Shown: piece by piece, positions 1 to 5,783 of the stretch
Layout of the letters: each line of letters starts with the position of its first letter
Position numbering within the stretch: the first letter of the stretch is position 1
Assembly: GCA_945787485.1 (NCBI GenBank)
Contig: CALZHV010000077.1
Location: 1-9,526 of the forward strand
DNA length: 9,526 nt
Direction of reading: 5' to 3'
DNA from: an uncultured Lachnospiraceae bacterium
GTDB taxonomy: Bacteria; Bacillota; Clostridia; Lachnospirales; Lachnospiraceae
Position numbers and translations under genes: made by a program
Notes under the pieces: generated by a model
Database searches by the model: none
Told to the model about the DNA's origin: nothing
The model's input: only the letters and a program-made list of their open reading frames with translations

Positions 1-579
1 CTCTTTAGCTGCATTTTCTATTGTGGTCTTGCCTTCAGCAAGCACCGCGGCAAGCATTATATTAATTGTTGCTCCAACGGTAACAACATCCATGTAGACA
101 TGACTTCCGATAAGTCTGTCTGCTTTGGCAACTATGTTACCACCATCCATGATATTTACCTCTGCACCAAGTGCCTCAAAGCCCTTGATGTGCTGGTCAA
201 TAGGTCTAAGTCCTATATCACAACCACCCGGCAAAGCAACCTTTGCATGCTTGAACTTTCCTAAAAGAGAACCCAACATATAATAAGATGCTCTGATTTT
301 TCTGATAAATTCATCATCTACACACAAATCCTCATCATCTGCGATTGTTCCTCCGCAAATGGAAACTGTGTGTTCATCTATGTATTTTACTTTTGCACCT
401 ATGGATTCTATTGCCCTTAAGAGCACTTTCGTATCTTCAACATAAGGAACATTTTCAATTATACATTCCTCATCTGTCAATACCGCAGCAGCAAGTATAC
501 CAAGCGCAGCATTCTTTGCTCCGGCTATGGTAACCTCTCCTTCGAGAATGTCGCCACCCTTTATAACATACTTTTCCAT
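1..579 (-). CDS. murA: UDP-N-acetylglucosamine 1-carboxyvinyltransferase, N-terminal part (cut by left window edge)
   Basis: Encodes the first 193 residues of MurA, the cytoplasmic enzyme that transfers enolpyruvyl from PEP to UDP-GlcNAc in the first committed step of peptidoglycan synthesis. I translated it by hand because the frame runs off the window. Visible hallmarks are AGAKNAALGILAAAVL at residues 19-34, with Lys22 matching the family's UDP-GlcNAc/PEP-binding lysine; VALPGGCDIG at 114-123, where Cys120 is the fosfomycin-target cysteine; RPIDQHIKGFEALGA at 125-139; and VGATINIMLAAVLAEG at 168-183. The rest of the protein (normally about 420 residues) lies outside. The ATG at 579 follows a GAGGTG ribosome site and has its own promoter at 636-663. 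Low-GC Gram-positives often carry two MurA paralogues; I cannot say which this is. Cys120 suggests fosfomycin sensitivity at target level. Confidence 0.95.
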   Translation of the reverse strand, partial: MEKYVIKGGDILEGEVTIAGAKNAALGILAAAVLTDEECIIENVPYVEDTKVLLRAIESIGAKVKYIDEHTVSICGGTIADDEDLCVDDEFIRKIRASYYMLGSLLGKFKHAKVALPGGCDIGLRPIDQHIKGFEALGAEVNIMDGGNIVAKADRLIGSHVYMDVVTVGATINIMLAAVLAEGKTTIENAAKE

Positions 580-596
580 TATTTCCACACCTCTGC

Positions 597-616
597 GACC
601 TTAATTAATAAAGGTC
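597..616 (-). repeat. Perfect inverted repeat in murA 5' leader
   Basis: GACCTT and AAGGTC arms of 6 bp flank an 8-base AT-rich loop, 18 bases upstream of the murA start codon and just before its ribosome site. It has no following T-run, so it is not a terminator for murA. It could be a small leader hairpin or a protein-binding palindrome, or chance. Confidence 0.4.
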
Positions 617-635
617 ATTCAACATAATCCTTTAA

Positions 636-663
636 ATTATAACACATATGACCAAAAAGTAAA
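636..663 (-). promoter_or_regulatory. Probable vegetative promoter for murA
   Basis: Reading the minus strand, TTTACT (658-663) is followed after 16 bases by a perfect TATAAT (636-641). Transcription would start near 629, about 50 bases before the murA ATG. A second TATAAT-like box at 685-690 has no convincing -35 partner. Confidence 0.65.
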
Positions 664-687
664 CTCCATTTGCAAAAATTCTACATT

Positions 688-709
688 ATAACCAGTCAGA
701 TTTGGTTAT
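688..709 (-). terminator. Possible weak terminator after pyrI
   Basis: A 7-bp inverted repeat (ATAACCA / TGGTTAT) with an 8-base loop lies about 50 bases past the pyrI stop codon. A run of five T residues follows only after about 8 bases, and the stem is AT-rich, so termination would be weak. It may simply be a palindrome. Confidence 0.3.
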
Positions 710-756
710 TGCACCTAATATTGCAAACTAATTTGTTCATATGCCTATAGACTATG

Positions 757-1170
757 TTATTTATCTGCCTCACAATATATGCATCTATAAATTCGATTTT
801 CTTCATCAGTCAATGTAAAAATATGCGCAATTTCCTGTTCTGTTGATGTAATACATCTGGGATTTTTACATTTTTTTATGTTTATTAGCTTGTGTGGCAA
901 TGCCAGCTTTTTCTTTTCTACTGTCTGCCCGTCCTTGATAATACTTACCGATATATTAGGATCTATATATCCGAGAACATCGAGATTAATGTCATATTCC
1001 TTGTCAATCTTAAGTATATCCTTCTTTCCCATCTTGTTGCTTTTTACATTTTGCAAAATAGCAACGCTGCAATCCAATTTGTCTAACTCAAGGTCATGAT
1101 AAACTCTAAGTGCCCTTCCGGCTGTAATGTGATCTAATACAATTCCATTTTGAATACTGTCAATTTTCAT
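757..1170 (-). CDS. pyrI: Aspartate carbamoyltransferase regulatory subunit
   Basis: 137 residues, close to the usual length for PyrI. It has no catalytic activity; in the known holoenzymes PyrI dimers bind nucleotide effectors (CTP/UTP inhibit, ATP activates in enterobacteria) and hold PyrB trimers together. The N-terminal allosteric domain shows VLDHITAGRAL at residues 11-21, matching the LDHI effector-site motif, and MGKKDILKID at 47-56. The C-terminal zinc domain has four cysteines, CKNPRC (101, 106) and CIYC (130, 133), in the family spacing. The ATG shares its A with the pyrB TAA stop (TAATG), so the two are translationally coupled, and a GGGAGGTG ribosome site lies inside the end of pyrB. 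With no PyrR-type attenuator visible upstream, allosteric control through this subunit may be the main regulation of the pathway step. Confidence 0.95.
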   Translation of the reverse strand: MKIDSIQNGIVLDHITAGRALRVYHDLELDKLDCSVAILQNVKSNKMGKKDILKIDKEYDINLDVLGYIDPNISVSIIKDGQTVEKKKLALPHKLINIKKCKNPRCITSTEQEIAHIFTLTDEENRIYRCIYCEADK

Positions 1171-2147
1171 TAATCAGCACCTCCCATTTTACCGATCTTT
1201 GCCAATTTATCCTCAGGTAAATTAAGTTTACAATTATTATCCTTAAGAAGCGTTAACATCAGTGCCATTCTTACAAATTTTCCGTTCATCGCCTGTCTGA
1301 AATAGCATGCTCTCGGATCATTATCTACAGAAATGGATATTTCATTTACTCTTGGAAGCGGATGAAGTATGGACAAATCCTTTTTCGCTGTTTTCAGCTT
1401 GTCCATATCAAGTATATAAGTATCCTTGAGTCTTACATAATCAGCTTCATTGAAGAATCTTTCTTTTTGAACACGTGTCATGTAAATTATATCGAGCTCA
1501 CTCATTACTTCTTCCATTGTTCTTACTTCTTTGTATTCTATATTGTTTTTTTCAAATACTTCTGAAATTATATATTCCGGTACCCTGAGTTCCTTTGGAG
1601 AAATAAGAATAAATTTTATATTTTCGTATCGTGATAACGCCTTTATTAAAGAATGAACAGTTCTGCCAAACTTCAAATCTCCGCATAAACCTATTGTAAA
1701 GTTGTCGAGTCTTCCTTTTTCTCTCTTTATGGTTAGCAAATCTGTAAGTGTCTGTGTCGGATGATTGTGACCGCCATCTCCCGCATTTATTACAGGGACA
1801 TCCGATACCATGGCGCCGTACATCGGAGCACCCTCCTTTGGATGTCTCATGGCAATGATATCCGCATAACAGCTTACAACCTTTACTGTATCACCAACGC
1901 TTTCACCCTTTGTGGCAGATGATGAATCGGCAGAAGAAAAACCAAGTACATTACCACCTAACTCCATCATAGCTGCTTCAAAGCTAAGTCTCGTTCTAGT
2001 ACTTGGTTCAAAGAATAAAGTTGCAAGCTTTTTACCCTTGCATGCCTCACTGTATTTATCTTTATCATCGATAATATCCAAAGCCAAATTAAGAATACTA
2101 TCGATTTCTGAAACGCTCAAATCTGTTGGATCTATTAAATGCTTCAT
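1170..2147 (-). CDS. pyrB: Aspartate carbamoyltransferase catalytic subunit
   Basis: 325 residues. Catalyses carbamoyl phosphate + L-aspartate to N-carbamoyl-L-aspartate in de novo pyrimidine synthesis. Motifs in order: FFEPSTRTRLSFE at residues 45-57 (Ser49-Thr50-Arg51-Thr52 bind the phosphate), SSATKGESVGD at 76-86 with the mobile-loop Lys80, MRHPKEGA at 100-107 with Arg101, HPTQTL at 129-134, DLKFGRTVHSL at 157-167, MTRVQKERF near 223-231 and HPLPRV near 262-267 for aspartate binding. Nothing essential is missing. The next gene is pyrI, overlapping by one base, so the product is probably the dodecameric catalytic-regulatory enzyme. The ribosome site AAGGAGG (2159-2165) lies 11 bases from the ATG, a longish gap. 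Its promoter is at 2244-2272. Other pyr genes are not in the window. Confidence 0.97.
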   Translation of the reverse strand: MKHLIDPTDLSVSEIDSILNLALDIIDDKDKYSEACKGKKLATLFFEPSTRTRLSFEAAMMELGGNVLGFSSADSSSATKGESVGDTVKVVSCYADIIAMRHPKEGAPMYGAMVSDVPVINAGDGGHNHPTQTLTDLLTIKREKGRLDNFTIGLCGDLKFGRTVHSLIKALSRYENIKFILISPKELRVPEYIISEVFEKNNIEYKEVRTMEEVMSELDIIYMTRVQKERFFNEADYVRLKDTYILDMDKLKTAKKDLSILHPLPRVNEISISVDNDPRACYFRQAMNGKFVRMALMLTLLKDNNCKLNLPEDKLAKIGKMGGAD

Positions 2148-2236
2148 TGTAATATATTCCTCCTTATATGAACATACTTATAATGTTTCCCGCAACGATC
2201 ACAGATTTTATTGATGTGATACGTGCTTTTAAACAC
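2144..2236 (-). CDS. Possible 30-residue leader ORF overlapping pyrB start
   Basis: The pyrB leader is open in one frame from a GTG at 2236 to a TGA at 2144 that overlaps the pyrB ATG as ATGA, the usual geometry of translational coupling. The peptide contains CDRCGKHYKYVH, a Cys-x-x-Cys with later His residues that resembles half of a zinc ribbon. Against it: the GTG lies almost exactly at the predicted transcription start, so it would be leaderless; there is no ribosome site; and no internal ATG exists. The frame is also open upstream, inside another gene's shadow. It may be chance. I list it because the overlap is exact. Confidence 0.18.
   Translation of the reverse strand: MFKSTYHINKICDRCGKHYKYVHIRRNILQ
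2171..2220 (-). promoter_or_regulatory. pyrB 5' leader with two small hairpins
   Basis: The roughly 90-base leader holds two inverted repeats: ATCACA/TGTGAT (2198-2220, 11-base loop) and AACAT/ATGTT (2171-2187, 7-base loop), the second only about 6 bases upstream of the ribosome site. Neither is followed by a T-run, so this is not an evident attenuator. I did not find a PyrR-binding-like conserved hairpin. Confidence 0.35.
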
Positions 2237-2243
2237 TACGTCT

Positions 2244-2272
2244 ATAATATATTTAAGAGTCAACCGTGTCAA
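2244..2272 (-). promoter_or_regulatory. Vegetative promoter for pyrBI
   Basis: Perfect TTGACA (2267-2272), a 17-base spacer and TATTAT (2244-2249) on the minus strand. The -35 box lies inside the last codons of the upstream membrane-protein gene, which stops at 2253. The predicted start is near 2237, giving a leader of about 90 bases. Confidence 0.8.
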
Positions 2273-2750
2273 CAGTTGCAGTAACTTTAACACGATTTTT
2301 ATTGAATATTTCCTTAATCTTTTCCCTGTCTTTTCTGTTGCACACGAGAACATATTGTTTTCTGTTTGCCCTTATCTTTAATGTGACAATATTAGAGTCA
2401 TTTTCATCATCCACAAGCTTATAGCTTTTCATAAATTCCCAGTCAATAAATGTTGTTCCTACAAGGGCACCCTCATTTGTGATGCCGCTTCCGATTCTTG
2501 TTGATAAGACAATAAACAGCACAAATGCCAAATCTGCCGGAACAAACACATACCAGTGAAAATATAAGAGCACGCCAAATAAAACCAATCCCAGATTGGC
2601 ATAAATCACTTCGTAAATTTTTAATTTATGATGTATTCTGCTCGCAATAATTATGTCTTCCTTTTTTTTGATTGCTGTAATACAAACTACTACAGCTGTT
2701 CCAAATCCAAGAAACAATATTAATGCCAATATTGTTAACCATACACCCAT
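2253..2750 (-). CDS. Small membrane protein of unknown function with C-terminal cytoplasmic domain
   Basis: I place the start at the ATG at 2750 (165 residues), because AGGAAGAGG lies 7 bases before it. An in-frame ATG at 2810 would add 20 residues but has no ribosome site and begins inside a hairpin. Hydrophobic segments lie at about residues 2-26 and 48-85, the latter probably two helices joined by a short turn around FHWYVFVPAD. After a short positively charged stretch comes a soluble part containing GITNEGALVGTTFIDWEF and a C-terminal LVCNRKDREKIKEIF. That architecture, with helices followed by a PH-like domain having an internal I-x-W, resembles DUF5673-type proteins, but this is recollection rather than a search. 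It follows the carbamoyltransferase gene after 64 bases and may be cotranscribed from the metK promoter. Function unknown. Confidence 0.75.
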   Translation of the reverse strand: MGVWLTILALILFLGFGTAVVVCITAIKKKEDIIIASRIHHKLKIYEVIYANLGLVLFGVLLYFHWYVFVPADLAFVLFIVLSTRIGSGITNEGALVGTTFIDWEFMKSYKLVDDENDSNIVTLKIRANRKQYVLVCNRKDREKIKEIFNKNRVKVTATVDTVDS

Positions 2751-2778
2751 GTCGATACCTCTTCCTACACACAGGTAA

Positions 2779-2808
2779 GGCGATTGCAGAATTGCTTCCA
2801 CAACCGCC
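2779..2808 (-). repeat. Strong intergenic hairpin between carbamoyltransferase and membrane-protein genes
   Basis: GGCGGTTG (2801-2808) pairs with CAATCGCC (2779-2786) over 8 bp with one G-U. After a TG/TG internal loop, GAA/TTC closes a GCAA tetraloop of GNRA type. No T-run follows in the minus direction, so it is not a standard intrinsic terminator. It could be an RNA-processing or 3'-end-stabilising element, and it argues that the 64-base gap is non-coding. Confidence 0.55.
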
Positions 2809-2814
2809 ATTATC

Positions 2815-3747
2815 TTATTTTGTCAGCAATGTTACCATTACTGCTTTTTCAGCATGTCTTCTGTTTTCAGCCTGATCTAATATAAGGTCAAGATTTTTAT
2901 CAATAACACTCTGAGATATTTCATATCCCTGATGCATTGGCATGTCATGCATGACTACTGCTTTACTTCCTTCAAGGAATTCGTCATTAATCTGATATGG
3001 CATCATCTTTTTCATTGTTTCCTCTTTTTGCTCAGCATAATCCGGATTGTTGAAAAATTCCATATCAACCCATGTATCTGTGTAAAGAATATCCATTTCC
3101 TTTACATACTTCTTTGCTTCTTCAATTGACATCGTAGGATCAAGCTCGACATAATATCCTGTCTTCTTTGCTTCCTCATAAAAAGCATCATCGCATACAG
3201 TATCATTTACGAGTGGAGTAAGACCGTACAATGTTCCTTTTTTCATCTTAGCGAAGAACTCTACCAATGAGTTAAACACATTGTTCTTTGCACCAATGTA
3301 AAGGAATTTTACATCAAGACTTCCAAAATGCTCTATTATTGTAAGTGCATCTGCAAGTATCTGACATGGATGATAAGAGTTGTCACATCCGTTTATAAAT
3401 GGAACCGTAACATTGCGTCCAAACAACTCTACTGTCTCATTCTTAACAAGACGAGCCATTATAATATCAACATTTCTGCATACATATTTAATTTCTGAAA
3501 TCGGCTCTCCAAGGACAAAGTTTGAGTCCTTCCAAAGCTGATTGTAGTATGTTCCGCCAAGCTCTGTAATGCCTGTTGTAAATGAAAGGAATGTTCTTGT
3601 CGAAGTTTTTTCAAATAAAGTGTAAAGCTTTTTTCCCTTTAATGTTTCACTGTATTTCTCAGGATTTTTCTTCATGTCCTGTGCAAGCTCAAGTATTTCA
3701 GTAAGTTCCTCTGCTGAGAAATTTTTAAAGTTTAACATGTTTTTCAT
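2815..3747 (-). CDS. Carbamoyltransferase-fold enzyme of unknown substrate (ornithine-carbamoyltransferase-like)
   Basis: 310 residues from the ATG at 3747, chosen for its GAAGGAG ribosome site directly after the metK stop; a frame open to 3810 only overlaps metK. The carbamoyl-phosphate half is recognisable: KTSTRT at 47-52, MARL at 97-100 with Arg99, HPCQILADALTI at 126-137, and ENRRHAEKAVMVTLL at 294-308. The second-substrate half deviates. The ornithine motif D-x-W-x-S-M-G reads DTWVDME (224-230), with Ser to Asp and Gly to Glu. The HCLP motif reads HDMP (267-270), without the cysteine, and is not the HPLP of aspartate enzymes. The second Arg of STRTR is Phe53. Trp72 falls in the loop where acetyl- and succinylornithine carbamoyltransferases carry a substrate-contacting tryptophan. 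It lies 14 bases behind metK and is probably cotranscribed. An automatic 'argF' label would be unsafe. Confidence 0.85.
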   Translation of the reverse strand: MKNMLNFKNFSAEELTEILELAQDMKKNPEKYSETLKGKKLYTLFEKTSTRTFLSFTTGITELGGTYYNQLWKDSNFVLGEPISEIKYVCRNVDIIMARLVKNETVELFGRNVTVPFINGCDNSYHPCQILADALTIIEHFGSLDVKFLYIGAKNNVFNSLVEFFAKMKKGTLYGLTPLVNDTVCDDAFYEEAKKTGYYVELDPTMSIEEAKKYVKEMDILYTDTWVDMEFFNNPDYAEQKEETMKKMMPYQINDEFLEGSKAVVMHDMPMHQGYEISQSVIDKNLDLILDQAENRRHAEKAVMVTLLTK

Positions 3748-3761
3748 ATTAGTATCTCCTT

Positions 3762-4952
3762 CTATGCAAGGTAAGACTTTAATGTCTCTGCCATATCTGT
3801 TCTCTCCCATGGAAGATCAATATCTGTTCTTCCAAAATGTCCATACGCTGCTGTTTTTCTATATATCGGTTTTCTAAGATCTAACATTTTTATTATTCCT
3901 GCAGGTCTTAAGTCAAAATTTTCTCTTACAATTTCAACTATCTTACTGTCAGGAAGCTTTCCTGTGCCAAATGTATCAATCATAATTGATGTCGGCTTTG
4001 CAACACCTATTGCATATGACAGCTGAATCTCACACTTGTCAGCAATACCTGCTGCCACGATATTTTTTGCAACGTATCTTGCCGCATAAGCTGCAGAACG
4101 GTCAACCTTTGTGCAATCCTTTCCTGAAAATGCACCGCCACCGTGTCTGCCGTATCCGCCGTATGTGTCAACGATAATCTTTCTTCCTGTAAGTCCGCTG
4201 TCACCGTTTGGTCCCCCGATAACAAATCTTCCGGTTGGATTGATAAAGAACTTTGTATTTTCATCTACCATATCCTTAGGAATAACCTCATCAAACACGT
4301 ATTTCTTTATATCTGCATGAATCTGTTCCTGTGAAACCTCTTCTCCATGCTGTGTCGAAAGAACAACTGCATCAAGTCTGCTTGGTTTGCCGTTTTCATC
4401 ATACTCCACTGAAACCTGAGTTTTTCCATCAGGTCTTAAATACGGAAGGGTACCATTCTTTCTGACTTCAGAAAGCTTTAAGGCAAGCTTATGTGCCAAT
4501 GAAATAGGATAAGGCATATATTCCGGTGTCTCATTTACGGCATAACCGAACATCATTCCCTGATCACCTGCACCAATCTGCTCAATCTGTTCATCGCTCA
4601 TCTCGTGCTCTTTGGCTTCAAGCGCCTTATCAACACCCATGGCAATATCTGCCGATTGTTTATCTAAAGCAACTATTACTCCGCATGTATCACAGTCAAA
4701 ACCATATTTTGCCCTGTCATAGCCAATCTCTCTTATTGTTTGTCTTACGATACTTTGAATATCAATCTGTGCTTTTGTGGTAATTTCACCCATAACAAGC
4801 ACAAGTCCTGTTGTTACTGCCGTCTCACATGCAACTCTGCTCATTGGATCCTGCTCTAATAATGCATCCAAAATTGAATCAGAAATCTGGTCACATATTT
4901 TGTCAGGATGTCCTTCTGTAACAGATTCCGATGTAAATAATAATTTCTCCAT
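3762..4952 (-). CDS. metK: S-adenosylmethionine synthetase (methionine adenosyltransferase)
   Basis: 396 residues, the usual bacterial length. Makes S-adenosylmethionine from methionine and ATP, with release of phosphate and pyrophosphate; cytoplasmic homotetramer needing Mg and K. Signature motifs: GHPDKICDQISD at residues 14-25 with the catalytic His15, DTCGVIVALDKQSADIA at 88-104, the family signature GAGDQGMMFGYA at 127-138 (ATP/active-site loop), FVIGGPNGDSGLTGRKIIVDT at 243-263 and the P-loop-like GGGAFSGKD at 271-279. An AGGAGG ribosome site precedes the ATG. The leader carries a SAM-I-clan aptamer and a terminator, so high SAM should switch the gene off. A carbamoyltransferase-like gene begins 14 bases downstream. 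All catalytic motifs appear intact. Confidence 0.98.
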   Translation of the reverse strand: MEKLLFTSESVTEGHPDKICDQISDSILDALLEQDPMSRVACETAVTTGLVLVMGEITTKAQIDIQSIVRQTIREIGYDRAKYGFDCDTCGVIVALDKQSADIAMGVDKALEAKEHEMSDEQIEQIGAGDQGMMFGYAVNETPEYMPYPISLAHKLALKLSEVRKNGTLPYLRPDGKTQVSVEYDENGKPSRLDAVVLSTQHGEEVSQEQIHADIKKYVFDEVIPKDMVDENTKFFINPTGRFVIGGPNGDSGLTGRKIIVDTYGGYGRHGGGAFSGKDCTKVDRSAAYAARYVAKNIVAAGIADKCEIQLSYAIGVAKPTSIMIDTFGTGKLPDSKIVEIVRENFDLRPAGIIKMLDLRKPIYRKTAAYGHFGRTDIDLPWERTDMAETLKSYLA

Positions 4953-5017
4953 TTTTTCCTCCTAGATAAAACTGTATTTCTCTTACCGATGCGTTTTAGA
5001 GCCTTTTTAATGTCCGT

Positions 5018-5033
5018 GAAATTCGAAAATTTC
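5018..5033 (-). repeat. Small UUCG-capped hairpin downstream of metK leader terminator
   Basis: GAAATT / AATTTC arms of 6 bp close a TTCG tetraloop on the minus strand, 10 bases past the terminator T-run and about 65 bases before metK. Its 3' arm extended by one base (GAATTTC, 5018-5024) is also a perfect 7-base complement of GAAATTC at 5086-5092, just upstream of the terminator, so it could pair around the terminator instead. Confidence 0.4.
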
Positions 5034-5042
5034 TCCTGTAAA

Positions 5043-5080
5043 TTAAAAATGGTCAGATTTTCTATTCCGAAAACCTGACC
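5043..5080 (-). terminator. Rho-independent terminator in the metK leader (riboswitch expression platform)
   Basis: On the minus strand GGTCAG-G-TTTTC pairs with GAAAA-T-CTGACC over about 12 bp including one G-U, with a GGAATA loop, followed directly by ATTTTTAATT. It lies between the SAM aptamer and metK. Its 5' arm TCGGTCAGGT (5073-5082) can pair 9 of 10 bases with ACCTGAGCGA (5133-5142) in the aptamer junction, a plausible antiterminator. SAM binding would hold that junction and let the terminator form. Confidence 0.88.
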
Positions 5081-5101
5081 GATTTGAATTTCTTAGCTCA
5101 A

Positions 5102-5213
5102 ACCATCTTATTGCTCGACAGGCAAATGCCTTTCGCTCAGGTCGGCACCTTCCGCTTTGCGGGGTTGCCGCGGCTTCATAGTCCCCTATGACTCCACCGC
5201 TCTGAATAAGAGT
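5102..5213 (-). promoter_or_regulatory. SAM riboswitch aptamer (SAM-I clan, S-box type) controlling metK
   Basis: The minus strand shows the S-box landmarks in order. P1 is TCTTAT (5206-5211) with ATAAGA (5106-5111). Next come CAGAGCGGTGGAG, P2 (GCGG/CCGC, then CATAG/CTATG around a GGGA loop), ATGAAGCC, and CGGCAACC opening P3. P3 is CCGC-AAA-GCGG closed by GGTGCC. A short P4 follows, AGGC-ATTT-GCCT. An L2 pseudoknot with the junction (AGG with CCT) is possible. P4 is shorter than usual, and the P3 loop CAAA could pair with TTTG just 3' of P1, a feature I associate with the SAM-IV and SAM-I/IV variants, so the exact subclass is open. Position ahead of metK and the following terminator fit an OFF switch. 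Confidence 0.9.
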
Positions 5214-5234
5214 ATTTTTGTATGTTATAAAAAG

Positions 5235-5263
5235 ACAATATACGATAAACTTCGCAATGTCAA
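5235..5263 (-). promoter_or_regulatory. Vegetative promoter for the metK riboswitch transcript
   Basis: TTGACA (5258-5263), 17-base spacer, TATTGT (5235-5240) on the minus strand. The start would fall near 5228, about 15 bases before P1 of the aptamer, so the whole riboswitch is transcribed. It lies between the HIT gene stop and the aptamer. Confidence 0.75.
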
Positions 5264-5295
5264 CACTTTATGTACTAATTTATACAATAATTGAA

Positions 5296-5712
5296 TTATA
5301 ATCTGTTTTTTATCGCCTGTGCAAGCTTTACAGAATCATCTTTGTCTGCTTCGCCCTGCTTCCAGGTTACACTTACGTTATCACCCTTTGTTCTCGGAAC
5401 AAAATGTATATGGAAATGATTAACAGTCTGCCCTGCCACAGCTCCATTATTCTGTAATATATTCATTCCTTCACATCCGGTCTCTTCCTGTATTGCTCTC
5501 GCAATAGCAGGTACTACAGAAAAAATCTTGCCGGCTGTTTCATCATCAAGCATAAATACATTGTCAAAATGCTGTTTCGGAATTATTAATGCATGACCTC
5601 TGTTGGCCGGCGAAACATCAAGAAATGCTCTGAATTCTGTAGTTTCATATATTGTAGCCGATGGAATTTGTCCATTTGCTATTTTACAAAAAATACAATC
5701 ATCTTTAACCAT
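5296..5712 (-). CDS. HIT-family (histidine triad) nucleotide-binding protein
   Basis: 138 residues, typical of the Hint branch. The family acts as nucleotide phosphoramidases or hydrolases on AMP conjugates; the physiological substrate in bacteria is usually unknown. The triad HFHIHFVPR at residues 99-107 gives the pattern His-x-His-x-His, with His101 expected as nucleophile. CIFC at 6-9 with His48 and His99 forms the zinc site seen in many Hint proteins. GHALIIPKQHFDN at 39-51 and NILQNNGAVAGQTVNHFH at 84-101 are classic Hint blocks. The AGGAGG ribosome site is 11 bases from the ATG. It appears monocistronic: a promoter precedes it and metK has its own promoter. I see no good terminator behind it. 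No functional link to its neighbours is evident. Confidence 0.95.
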   Translation of the reverse strand: MVKDDCIFCKIANGQIPSATIYETTEFRAFLDVSPANRGHALIIPKQHFDNVFMLDDETAGKIFSVVPAIARAIQEETGCEGMNILQNNGAVAGQTVNHFHIHFVPRTKGDNVSVTWKQGEADKDDSVKLAQAIKNRL

Positions 5713-5748
5713 TTGTCTTTATTCCTCCTGACAATTAATAATATGGTT

Positions 5749-5777
5749 ATTGTAAGTCATTTTTTTCAAAAAAACAA
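5749..5777 (-). promoter_or_regulatory. Possible promoter for the HIT-family gene
   Basis: TTGTTT (5772-5777), 17-base spacer, TACAAT (5749-5754) on the minus strand, in the 71-base gap behind fliS. A start near 5742 would leave a 30-base leader with the AGGAGG ribosome site. Both boxes are imperfect, and readthrough from fliS remains possible because no terminator is visible there. Confidence 0.45.
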
Positions 5778-5783
5778 CCTTTG

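Noticed and set aside
2751..2810. Upstream ATG at 2810 for the membrane-protein gene
   Set aside because: No ribosome site before it and a stable hairpin covers the first codons, whereas the ATG at 2750 has AGGAAGAGG at proper spacing.
3748..3810. Upstream ATG at 3810 for the carbamoyltransferase, giving an overlap with metK
   Set aside because: The extra 21 residues are a metK shadow; the ATG at 3747 has a strong ribosome site immediately after the metK stop.
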